Positions 16,590 through 24,696 of a stretch of 64,000 nucleotides of DNA are shown piece by piece. The first letter of the stretch is position 1. Every line of letters starts with the position of its first letter. Made by a program: the position numbers and the translations under genes. The notes under the pieces are model-generated. The model had not been told where the DNA came from. It searched no databases and worked only from the letters and a program-made list of their open reading frames with translations. The DNA comes from Solitalea lacus (lineage in GTDB: Bacteria; Bacteroidota; Bacteroidia; Sphingobacteriales; Sphingobacteriaceae): positions 434,001-498,000 of the forward strand of contig NZ_CP091740.1 of NCBI RefSeq assembly GCF_022014595.1. Reading direction: 5' to 3'.

Positions 16590-17747
16590 ATGATGGAACA
16601 AACCTGGCGATGGTTTGGGCCACATGATTTGGTATCCTTACAGCATGTAAGGCAGGCAGGAGCTACAGGTGTTGTTACAGCTTTACATCATATCCCTCAC
16701 GGAGAAGTGTGGCCAGTGGATGAGATTATGAAGCGTAAGAAAGAAATTGAAGGTAGCGGGCTTCGGTGGTCAGTGGTAGAAAGTGTTACTGTTCACGAAA
16801 CTATTAAGACGCATAGCGGAAATTATCAGGAGTACATTGAAAAATATAAAACTACAATACGAAATCTGGCAAAATGTGGTGTCAATATAGTTACCTACAA
16901 TTTTATGCCGGTGCTTGATTGGACCCGCACATCTATAAATTATGAAATGCCTAATGGCGCTAAAGCGCTGTATTTTAATTGGCTTGATTTAATTGTATTT
17001 GATGTTCATATTCTGCAGCGAAAGGATGCAAAAAACGATTACAGTAGTGATTCACTTGATAAAGCTTCTGTACGTTTTGAGAATATGTCGACAGAAGAAA
17101 TTGAGCGATTGACTTCTGTTGTTTTACTTGGTATTCCTGGTGAGGAAGAACTGACTCTGGATCTCCTTCGAAAAGCACTTGCTACTTATGAGCATATTGG
17201 CCAAGCCGAACTTCGGGAAAATCTAAAATATTTCTTGCAAGAAATAGCTCCGATTGCTCAAGAGTGTGGAATTAAACTCGCTATTCACCCTGATGATCCT
17301 CCATTTGATATCCTAGGGCTTCCACGTGTGGTGAATTCTAAAGAAGATTTTGAATTTATTTTAAAGGAGGTAAATATTCCTGCAAACGGAATATGTTTTT
17401 GTTCCGGTTCATTAGGAGCTTCTTCTCAGAATAATCTACCTGAAATAGTTAAATCCATTGGCGATCGCATTCATTTTGTTCATCTGCGGAATGTAAGTAA
17501 GGACAAGGAAGGAAACTTTTTTGAAGCTGACCATTTGGGCGGTGATGTTAATATGTTTAGTGTGATGAAAGAGCTGCTAATGATTCAGCAAAAAGTACAG
17601 CATGCAATCCCTTATCGTTCTGATCATGGACATCAAATGCTTGATGACTTAAACAAGTTTACCAACCCCGGATATTCCGCAATTGGCCGATTAAAAGGAC
17701 TTGCCGAATTAAGAGGACTTGAGTTGGGCATTGTTAGTTCTATGTAG
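16590..17747 (+). CDS. uxuA: Mannonate dehydratase
   Basis: Converts D-mannonate to 2-keto-3-deoxy-D-gluconate. The start MEQTWRWFGPHDLVSLQHV and the run RQAGATGVVTALHHIPHGEVW match the UxuA N-terminus closely, so I place the start at the ATG pair 16590/16593; an in-frame ATG at 16530 would add 20 atypical residues. Metal-ligand motifs are visible: AIHPDDPPFDILGLPR, CSGSLGA, HFVHLRN and YRSDHGHQM. At about 385 residues it has the family's usual length. It lies between the SDR reductase and uronate isomerase. Confidence 0.95.
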   Translation: MMEQTWRWFGPHDLVSLQHVRQAGATGVVTALHHIPHGEVWPVDEIMKRKKEIEGSGLRWSVVESVTVHETIKTHSGNYQEYIEKYKTTIRNLAKCGVNIVTYNFMPVLDWTRTSINYEMPNGAKALYFNWLDLIVFDVHILQRKDAKNDYSSDSLDKASVRFENMSTEEIERLTSVVLLGIPGEEELTLDLLRKALATYEHIGQAELRENLKYFLQEIAPIAQECGIKLAIHPDDPPFDILGLPRVVNSKEDFEFILKEVNIPANGICFCSGSLGASSQNNLPEIVKSIGDRIHFVHLRNVSKDKEGNFFEADHLGGDVNMFSVMKELLMIQQKVQHAIPYRSDHGHQMLDDLNKFTNPGYSAIGRLKGLAELRGLELGIVSSM

Positions 17748-17792
17748 TCTTTTAAAATCGTTTTAATCGTCCTGGACATTTAGAATAAATCC

Positions 17793-19247
17793 ATGAAAAC
17801 ATTTTTGCACGAAGATTTTTTACTTACCAGTAAAACAGCTCAAATACTCTATCACCAGCATGCGGCAAATATGCCTATTGTCGATTATCATAATCACCTT
17901 TCTCCTGAAATTGCAGCAACTAATACCCCTTTTGCAAATATGACTGATATATGGCTAAAGGGAGATCATTACAAGTGGAGAGCTATGCGAACAATGGGTG
18001 TAGATGAAAAATATATAACAGGGAACGCAACTGATCAAGAGAAGTTTATTCAGTGGGCAAAGGTTGTGCCTCATACCATTCGTAACCCTTTGTACCACTG
18101 GTCGCACATGGAATTAAAAAATCCATTTGGGGTAAATGAATTATTAAATGAAGGAAATGCAGAGGCTATCTATCGACACTGCAACAATTTATTGCAGCAA
18201 CCGGAGTTTTCACCTCAAGGATTGCTAAATAAGTTTAAAGTTGAAGTGATTGTCACGACGGATGACCCAACGGATGATTTACAATGGCACAGGCAAATGG
18301 CAAGGGAGCAGAATAAAGTGTTAATGCTTCCAACCTTTAGGCCCGATAAAATTTTTCAGATAGATCAAGCTGATTTTCAGGTATATCTTCGAAAATTGGG
18401 AGACACGGCTGGTGTGTCTATACAATCTTTGAGTGATCTTTTACTTGCCCTCCAAAACCGTATCGATTTTTTTGCAGAACATGGTTGCAGTTTGGCCGAT
18501 TACGGTTTGAAAGCCATTCCTTTTTGTAAAGATTATTCATTTACCAAAGCTGATGTAATGTTGAAAAAGGCGATAGAAGGTACTTATATTCTCTCTGAAG
18601 AGGAAGTTCTAAACTATCAAATGGTTTTATTACTAGAGCTGTGCAAAATTTATCATCAAAAGCAATGGGTGCAACAATTTCATTTAGGAGCACTCAGAAA
18701 TGTGAATACCCGTTTACTAAACTTACTGGGAGCTGATGCAGGTGTTGATATTATAGGAAGCACTTCGCAGGTGGAAAGTTTAGCGTTTTTCCTAAATCAG
18801 TTAGATCAAAATAATCAACTTGCCAAAACAATCCTTTATAATCTTTCTCCTGCAGATAACGAAAGGTTTGCAGCGTTAGCCGGTTCCTTCCAAGGGGCTG
18901 GAATTAAAGGGAAGGTTCAATATGGGGCTGCGTGGTGGTTCATGGATCAAAAAGATGGCATTGAAAAACAGCTTGACGCCCTTTCTAATATAAGTCTTCT
19001 AAGTTGTTTTGTTGGCATGCTTACTGATTCTCGCAGCTTTCTCTCTTTTTCACGTCATGATTATTTCAGAAGAATTTTATGTGCCAAACTTGGCCAGGAA
19101 ATGGAGCAGGGAATATTGCCAAACGATATTCCTGGAATAGGAGAATTAATTGAGAATATCAGCTATTACAACGCAATAAACTATTTCAACTTTAAATGTC
19201 CAATACCCAAAACATACTCACCTTTGGAGAACTATTATTCAGAATAA
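17793..19247 (+). CDS. uxaC: Uronate isomerase
   Basis: A 484-residue amidohydrolase-fold isomerase that interconverts glucuronate and fructuronate (or galacturonate and tagaturonate). The N-terminal metal motif VDYHNHLSPE, TTDDPTDDL in the middle, HLGALRNVNTR and the C-terminal MLTDSRSFLSFSRHDYFRRIL are all characteristic. The gene is intact; its last 52 nt are also the first codons of the KDG kinase gene in another frame, a long overlap that probably couples their translation. Confidence 0.95.
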   Translation: MKTFLHEDFLLTSKTAQILYHQHAANMPIVDYHNHLSPEIAATNTPFANMTDIWLKGDHYKWRAMRTMGVDEKYITGNATDQEKFIQWAKVVPHTIRNPLYHWSHMELKNPFGVNELLNEGNAEAIYRHCNNLLQQPEFSPQGLLNKFKVEVIVTTDDPTDDLQWHRQMAREQNKVLMLPTFRPDKIFQIDQADFQVYLRKLGDTAGVSIQSLSDLLLALQNRIDFFAEHGCSLADYGLKAIPFCKDYSFTKADVMLKKAIEGTYILSEEEVLNYQMVLLLELCKIYHQKQWVQQFHLGALRNVNTRLLNLLGADAGVDIIGSTSQVESLAFFLNQLDQNNQLAKTILYNLSPADNERFAALAGSFQGAGIKGKVQYGAAWWFMDQKDGIEKQLDALSNISLLSCFVGMLTDSRSFLSFSRHDYFRRILCAKLGQEMEQGILPNDIPGIGELIENISYYNAINYFNFKCPIPKTYSPLENYYSE

Positions 19248-20209
19248 GTCCTGAGTTAGAGGAACAAAATGCTGGTTTTTTTATAGGAGGAGCGGAACTT
19301 AATGTAGCCTCTGCTTTAGGTCGCTGGGGGCAAAATGTTTCTTATTTGACCACTCTGCCTGATAATGATTTAACACAACTGGTCTTAGCTAAACTAAAAG
19401 AGCGCAGAGTCAAAACGGATTCAGTTATGTTGAGCGGAAATCGAATCGGAGCTTATTATCTTACTCAGGGAGCCGATCTAAAAAATCAGGGAGTGATCTA
19501 TGACCGGGCACATTCTTCTTTTTCAGAATTGAAACCAGGTCTAATCGATTGGGAAAAAGTCTTTCATAATGTAGATTGGTTTCATTGGAGCGCAATCACT
19601 CCGGCCTTGTCGCAAGCTCATGTAGATATTTGTAAAGAAGCTTTGGTCTATGCAAAGAGATTGGGGATCACAACTTCAGTTGATTTAAATTATCGTTCAA
19701 AGCTCTGGAACTATGGTGTTGAGCCTATTGAGGTGATGCCTGAGCTAGTGAGCTTTTGTGATATAGTAATGGGCAATATGTGGGCGGCTGAAAAAATGCT
19801 GGGTATTCCGGTTTGTTCAAGTGTTGGCGGTGAAAATCTAAACGACTCCGTTTATTTGAATGCGGGTGAGGAATCGGCTTTAAAACTAAAACAGCAATTC
19901 CCAAATTGCAAAGCTGTGGCTTATACGTATCGTTTTTCAGTGCATGAGAACACCATTCGTTATTTTTCCTCACTACATGCCGATCAATATTATATTTCGT
20001 CAGTTTACTCTTCTAATAAAATAGTTGATAAAGTTGGAACGGGCGATGCTTTTATGGCTGGATTAATCTTAGGTCTAAGAGATCAGCTTCCTTATTCGGT
20101 TACCTTAAAATTTGCCACTGCTTCAGCCTTTAGTAAACTTTTTGTCTTGGGAGATTGTAACACAACTCCCTTTGAAAACATTCAACAATTGGTATATGAA
20201 AATTCATAA
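19196..20209 (+). CDS. kdgK: 2-dehydro-3-deoxygluconokinase (PfkB family)
   Basis: A 337-residue PfkB-type sugar kinase that makes KDPG from KDG. The start MSNTQNILTFGELLFRISP fits the KdgK N-terminus, so the 52-nt overlap with uxaC seems real. FIGGAELNVASALGRWG near residue 26 is the substrate motif and VDKVGTGDAFMAGLILGL near 282 contains the ATP/anion-hole GTGD with the catalytic Asp. Its 3' end overlaps the aldolase gene by 14 nt. Confidence 0.9.
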   Translation: MSNTQNILTFGELLFRISPELEEQNAGFFIGGAELNVASALGRWGQNVSYLTTLPDNDLTQLVLAKLKERRVKTDSVMLSGNRIGAYYLTQGADLKNQGVIYDRAHSSFSELKPGLIDWEKVFHNVDWFHWSAITPALSQAHVDICKEALVYAKRLGITTSVDLNYRSKLWNYGVEPIEVMPELVSFCDIVMGNMWAAEKMLGIPVCSSVGGENLNDSVYLNAGEESALKLKQQFPNCKAVAYTYRFSVHENTIRYFSSLHADQYYISSVYSSNKIVDKVGTGDAFMAGLILGLRDQLPYSVTLKFATASAFSKLFVLGDCNTTPFENIQQLVYENS

Positions 20210-20849
20210 CAAACAAAAAAATACCATTCAGGAACTTACTAAATCAAAGATTTTGCCTTTGTTCTATCACGAAGACATAGAAGTGTGCCTTAAGTTGCTC
20301 AAAGCTTGTTATGATGGCGGAATTAGGGTTGTAGAGTTTACGAATAGAGGGGGAAATGCTTTACAGAACTTCTCTCAACTTCGAGTTCATGCATTGGAAC
20401 GTTATCCGGATATGATTCTTGGAATAGGAACCATTAAAAACAAAGCAGAAGCAGAATGCTTTTGGAAAGCAGGCGCCGCCTTTATTGTAAGTCCAGCAAT
20501 GGATGAAGAAACAGGTATTTTTTGTTTGGAAAAAGAACTATTGTGGGTTCCCGGTTGTATGACGCCAACAGAAATAAACAAAGCTGTTCAATTGGGTTGT
20601 AGTCTGATCAAGTTATTCCCAGCAAATGCATTGGGTGTTGGTTTCTCCAAAGCCATGAAAGATGTTTTTCCGGATACTAAATTTATAGTCACCGGCGGAA
20701 TCGAGGCTAAACAAGCTGAACTTGATAAATGGGTGGACAATAATGTTATTGCCATGGGCTTGGGGAGTAGTTTAATTAAAAACGACTGGATAGCTGCTAA
20801 TAAGTATGATGAGATTACACGTGTACTACAAGAGATTTGCGTTTATTAA
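20196..20849 (+). CDS. eda: KDPG aldolase
   Basis: A 217-residue class I aldolase that splits 2-keto-3-deoxy-6-phosphogluconate into pyruvate and glyceraldehyde 3-phosphate, the last step of the pathway. IRVVEFTNRGG carries the catalytic Glu, WVPGCMTPTEI the phosphate-binding turn, and GCSLIKLFPANALG the Schiff-base Lys. I start it at the ATG at 20196, which overlaps kdgK by 14 nt; an open frame from 20112 adds residues that do not look like the family. Confidence 0.93.
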   Translation: MKIHNKQKNTIQELTKSKILPLFYHEDIEVCLKLLKACYDGGIRVVEFTNRGGNALQNFSQLRVHALERYPDMILGIGTIKNKAEAECFWKAGAAFIVSPAMDEETGIFCLEKELLWVPGCMTPTEINKAVQLGCSLIKLFPANALGVGFSKAMKDVFPDTKFIVTGGIEAKQAELDKWVDNNVIAMGLGSSLIKNDWIAANKYDEITRVLQEICVY

Positions 20850-20892
20850 TTTGGTGTTGGCATAAAAAACGACCGATGACATTAAACAACAA

Positions 20893-23112
20893 ATGAACAA
20901 AAAAGAGATTTTCTATTTCCTCATCATATCAGTATTCCTTGTGCAAGCAGGTTTTGCTCAATCAAATACTACTGTTATCAATTGGCAAAAATTCCTTTCC
21001 CGCAATGATTTGGTGTTTGATACGCTTACTACCAAATGGGAAGAAGGAGTTTTTACCGGCAATGGTTTGCTTGGCGCTATGCTTTACATGAAGGATAGCA
21101 ATGCCTTGCGCCTGGAGGTTGGTCGTACGGATGTAGTAGATGGAAGAGAAGGTTCGCCGGCATTTCAAAAAGCTCGTTTACCCATCGGACATTTTGAGCT
21201 CAGACCGGAAGGAAAAATTATAAAGAATACCGCCCGGCTTTATTTATGGAATGCTGAAGCAAATGGAACGATTGTAACCGATAAAGGAACGATTCAATGG
21301 CGCACCTATACACTTTCACAGATGAACGTTATTGTTTTTGAAACGAAAGTGAGTGCCGGTGAAAGAAAATTTCAATGGCAGTTTCACCCCGAAGTTTCCA
21401 TTAGCGGCCGCACAAAATTCAGGAAGGCTCCTAATGGATATGTGGCTAATCCGCCCTCCATTCTTGAAACGGCTGGAGCTGTTGAATACTGTAAGCAGCC
21501 GATGCTTGCCGGCGGCGACTACACTACGGCATGGGCCGAAAACAATAAAGCGAACAGTAGAATATATTACCTTTCAGTTGCTATCAATAGAAAACAATCC
21601 TCCGCTGATGAAGCTGTACAAACCGTCAGCAATGCCGCAAAAGATAACTTGCAGCAATTATTGAATGTACACCGACAATGGTGGCATCATTATTATCCGC
21701 AGAGTTTTATATCGCTGCCCGATGCACGAATGGAAAGTTTTTATTGGATACAGCAATATAAACTGGCATCGGCCACCAGGGAAGGGAAACCAGCCTTAGA
21801 TTTGATGGGCCCTTGGTATCGGCATACACCATGGCCGGCTTATTGGTTTAACCTGAATATTCAGTTGACCTATTCGCCGCTTTACGCAGCCAATCAGTTG
21901 GAATTAGCCAATGGGCTTGTAAAAATGATTGATGAGGGCAAAGAGAACCTGAGCAGGAATGTGCCGGCAGTATACAGACACAATGCGCTGGCGCTGGGCC
22001 GCGCTGCTACGAGTGATTTGTCCAGTTCGATAAAAGTGAACCCAATACGAGATACAACTGCTTCAGAATCGGACCTCGAGTTGGGAAATCTTACCTGGTG
22101 TCTATATAATTACTGGTTGCAGTACCGATATTCTATGGACGAAAGTGTAAAAACAAAACTTTTTCCATTATTAAAGGGAAGTATCAACTATTACCTTGAT
22201 GTGATGAGGAAAGAAGAGGATGGTAAATGGCATTTGCCGCATACTTATTCGCCAGAATACCCCGGTGGTACCACCAGAGATTGTAATTATGATTTGTCAT
22301 TGTTTCGTTGGGGCTGTGAAACTTTATTAAAGCTAAATCCGAGTGATAGCCTTGCTTCACGATGGAAAGATGTATTGATCAATCTTACCGATTATCCTAC
22401 GGACACCAATGGCTTGCGGATAGGCCGGGATGTGGCATTTAATAAATCCCACCGTCATTATTCACACATGCTGATGATTCATCCTTTGTGCATCATGAAT
22501 TGGGAGCAACCAGAAAACAGGCCGCTGATAGAAAAATCATTGCAACATTGGCTTAGTCTTAAATCGGAATTTGCCGGATTTTCATTTACAGGCAGTGCAT
22601 CAATACATGCCGTAATGGGCCAAGGTGATAAAGCTCTTGACTATCTGAATCAATTATTCGGCTATACGAAACCTAATACAATGTATTTAGAAGAAGGGCC
22701 TGTAATTGAAACACCGCTGGCTGCCGCTACCTCTATTCAGGAGTTACTATTACAAAGCTGGGGTGATAAGATCAGGATCTTCCCTGCAGTTCCATCTTCA
22801 TGGAAGGATCTGTCATTTGAAAACTTAAGAACGGAAGGCGCATTTTTAATCAGTGCGGTTCGAAAAGACGGAGAAACAAAATGGGTAAAGATAAAAAGCT
22901 TGGCTGGTGAGCCTTGTATTATTCGTCCAAATATAGAGGGAAAGCTACAGATTAAAGGCCAGGTACAATTGAAGGATTTAGGGAATGACACTTATTCTTT
23001 GCAACTTAAGAAAGGCGAAGAAGTTGTTTTATATAGAAATGCTTCAGACTTATTGTTAAAGGCTGATGCTGTGAAGCAAGATGGAAGAAATAATTATTGG
23101 GGAAAACATTAA
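20893..23112 (+). CDS. Secreted glycoside hydrolase, GH95-like
   Basis: A 739-residue protein with a signal peptide (residues 1-22, ending GFAQ). The N-terminal domain has FTGNGLLGAMLYMKDSNALRLEVGRTDVVDGRE, like the beta-domain of GH95 enzymes, followed by an (alpha/alpha)-barrel-like region with WFNLNIQLTYSPLYAANQLE, RHNALALGRA and LPHTYSPEYPGG. GH95 members are alpha-L-fucosidases or alpha-L-galactosidases acting outside the cytoplasm. Sequence similarity is only partial, so substrate is open. It follows the aldolase by 43 nt and is probably the last gene of the glucuronate operon. Confidence 0.65.
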   Translation: MNKKEIFYFLIISVFLVQAGFAQSNTTVINWQKFLSRNDLVFDTLTTKWEEGVFTGNGLLGAMLYMKDSNALRLEVGRTDVVDGREGSPAFQKARLPIGHFELRPEGKIIKNTARLYLWNAEANGTIVTDKGTIQWRTYTLSQMNVIVFETKVSAGERKFQWQFHPEVSISGRTKFRKAPNGYVANPPSILETAGAVEYCKQPMLAGGDYTTAWAENNKANSRIYYLSVAINRKQSSADEAVQTVSNAAKDNLQQLLNVHRQWWHHYYPQSFISLPDARMESFYWIQQYKLASATREGKPALDLMGPWYRHTPWPAYWFNLNIQLTYSPLYAANQLELANGLVKMIDEGKENLSRNVPAVYRHNALALGRAATSDLSSSIKVNPIRDTTASESDLELGNLTWCLYNYWLQYRYSMDESVKTKLFPLLKGSINYYLDVMRKEEDGKWHLPHTYSPEYPGGTTRDCNYDLSLFRWGCETLLKLNPSDSLASRWKDVLINLTDYPTDTNGLRIGRDVAFNKSHRHYSHMLMIHPLCIMNWEQPENRPLIEKSLQHWLSLKSEFAGFSFTGSASIHAVMGQGDKALDYLNQLFGYTKPNTMYLEEGPVIETPLAAATSIQELLLQSWGDKIRIFPAVPSSWKDLSFENLRTEGAFLISAVRKDGETKWVKIKSLAGEPCIIRPNIEGKLQIKGQVQLKDLGNDTYSLQLKKGEEVVLYRNASDLLLKADAVKQDGRNNYWGKH

Positions 23113-23135
23113 ATTAACCAACCGCTAAAAATTGA

Positions 23136-23183
23136 AGCCCGGGCCATTTCAAAAACTTCTTTTTTCGAAGGGTGTACCGGGCT
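23136..23183. terminator. Possible bidirectional terminator between convergent genes
   Basis: AGCCCGG (23136-23142) pairs with CCGGGCT (23177-23183) across a loop containing a T-rich and an A-rich run. It lies between the GH95-like gene and the convergent lacI-type gene. The loop is long, so confidence is low. Confidence 0.35.
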
Positions 23184-23243
23184 ATTAGTGCTGAACATTT
23201 GATTTACCTCGAAGATGAATTCGAAGGCTTAAACTCCGAAGGT

Positions 23244-24251
23244 CTAATGCACAATAAGCTTGCATTCTAAATTAATATTTTGAATGCCTTCCTCAGTTGC
23301 ACCATTAATTAACTTTAATAAGAGAGAAATAGCTTTTTCACCTATTTCATATGGCCGTTCATCCAACGATGCTAGTGGTTTTTCATCAAAATATTCAAAC
23401 ATTGGCAAGTTTCCAAAACCAATGAACTCAATTTTCTTTTGATTGGTTTGTGATTGTTTCCTCAGAAACTGCATTGCATCAAGCACCATATAATCTTTAA
23501 AACAAAGAACTGCGGTAGGCGGTTCATCCACCTGTAGTAGTTCTTTCATTGCTTTTTGGGTTCCTGCTTTTGTTAGGTCACATATTTTTACCAGGTCTGC
23601 ATCATAGGCAATGTTGTTCCTTCCCAGGGCCTCCATATAACCATCATAACGATGCTTGCTGGTAAGCAAAGAATCAGGCCCTTTTAGATGGGCGATTCGA
23701 GTATGGCCCTGAGCAATCAAAAAATCAACTGCTTTACCTGCTGCCTCATAAACATTACTCGATACCCAGTTATGTAACATGGCTTCTTTAGGTTGTCGAA
23801 CGAAATACACTACGGGTATTCCTGCATTTTCTAAAGCATTAAAGTGATCGTACGACGTGGTTTCTTTTGAAACAGCAACGATGACGCCATCAACTTGGGC
23901 ACGTTGCATAATTGCAACGAGCTCCTTCTCCCTTGTTAAACTTTCATGCGATTGAGTAGTAAATACGTTGTAATTATTTTTCAATGCATAATCTTCAATT
24001 CCATTAACTGTAAGCGAAAAAAACTGGTCGATAAGCTTTGGTAAAATAACACCTATAACCGAGGACTTTTGATGCTTTAAATGTAGCGCTGCTTGGTTGG
24101 GTACATAATTAAGCTCCTTGGCAAGTTTCTGCACCCTCTCTTTAGTTGTTAAACCAATACTCGGGTGATTATGAATTGCCTTAGAAACGGTTGAAACGGA
24201 AATGTTTAACTTTTGGGCAATTTCTTTAATTGTGGGTGCAGACCTCTTCAT
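23244..24251 (-). CDS. LacI-family transcriptional regulator of the locus
   Basis: A 335-residue regulator: HTH and hinge at residues 1-60 (TIKEIAQKLNISVSTVSKAI, then LNYVPNQAALHLK), followed by a periplasmic-binding-protein-like sensor domain (VIGVILPKLIDQFFS, DGVIVAVSKE, FIGFGNLPMFEYFDEKPLASLD). It is convergent with the glucuronate operon and divergent from susC. Paired operators with the AACGTT core, expected for this family, occur before its own gene and before four other transcription units. The inducer is unknown; a glucuronate intermediate or a glycan fragment would fit. Confidence 0.9.
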   Translation of the reverse strand: MKRSAPTIKEIAQKLNISVSTVSKAIHNHPSIGLTTKERVQKLAKELNYVPNQAALHLKHQKSSVIGVILPKLIDQFFSLTVNGIEDYALKNNYNVFTTQSHESLTREKELVAIMQRAQVDGVIVAVSKETTSYDHFNALENAGIPVVYFVRQPKEAMLHNWVSSNVYEAAGKAVDFLIAQGHTRIAHLKGPDSLLTSKHRYDGYMEALGRNNIAYDADLVKICDLTKAGTQKAMKELLQVDEPPTAVLCFKDYMVLDAMQFLRKQSQTNQKKIEFIGFGNLPMFEYFDEKPLASLDERPYEIGEKAISLLLKLINGATEEGIQNINLECKLIVH

Positions 24252-24310
24252 ATTCGTGGTTTAGGGCTCGAAAGATAAAACAAATTACATCTCTTGTGTG
24301 AAAAAAAATA

Positions 24311-24347
24311 CGAAAACGTTTGAAAGAGCATTTTCAACCTTTTTCGT
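24311..24347. promoter_or_regulatory. Degenerate paired operator upstream of the LacI-family gene
   Basis: The left half GAAAACGTTTGAAA is intact, but the right half reads TTTCAACCTTTTTC and has lost the AACGTT core. Flanks GTGTGAAA and TTTCAC match the intact site at 24544-24581. It lies about 60 bp upstream of the lacI-type start, so it may mediate weak autoregulation or be a decaying copy. Confidence 0.6.
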
Positions 24348-24543
24348 AGCCTCATTTCACAAATTTCAGATTTTATTTACGCAACAATAATCCATAAGAT
24401 CCCAAGTATAATCCATTGTCTGCCAGTTTTAGAACTATAATTTTTGTTGCTCTAAAATCTTAAATAACATGACCTTATTAAAAAAGAAATGAATCAAAAA
24501 CGTTTACAATTAATACCCATTTACCTCGCTTGTGTGAAAAAAT

Positions 24544-24581
24544 ACGAAAACGTTTGAAAGGGTAATTTCAAACGTTTTCGT
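24544..24581. promoter_or_regulatory. Paired LacI-type operator upstream of susC
   Basis: ACGAAAACGTTTGAAA and TTTCAAACGTTTTCGT face each other around a short centre, with the two CG dyads 22 bp apart. An outer pair GTGAAA ... TTTCAC extends the symmetry to about 65 bp. The site is about 35 bp upstream of the -33 box of the susC promoter, so the regulator could act as an activator or by looping rather than by simple steric block. Confidence 0.75.
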
Positions 24582-24615
24582 AGCCTGGTTTCACTGGTTA
24601 CGGCTTTATCAGCTT

Positions 24616-24646
24616 TTTGATTTGCAATTAATCCACTTTAGTTTAA
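24616..24646 (+). promoter_or_regulatory. susC promoter
   Basis: TTTG (24616-24619) is followed after 19 nt by TAGTTTAA (24639-24646), a 6/8 match to the Bacteroidota -7 box. The same block with the intervening ATTAATCCACTT occurs before the genes at 38073 and 47082, each time downstream of a paired operator. Confidence 0.6.
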
Positions 24647-24696
24647 GGGAATTAATTGAGTGATACAACCATTTTAAATCAATTTTTAATTATTTT

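Noticed and set aside
24544-24581. The strong palindromes at 14221, 24544, 37858 and 46925 as transcription terminators
   Set aside because: They lie upstream of genes, have no T-run directly after the stem, and each half contains its own AAACGTTT dyad at constant 22-bp spacing, which fits paired operators better.
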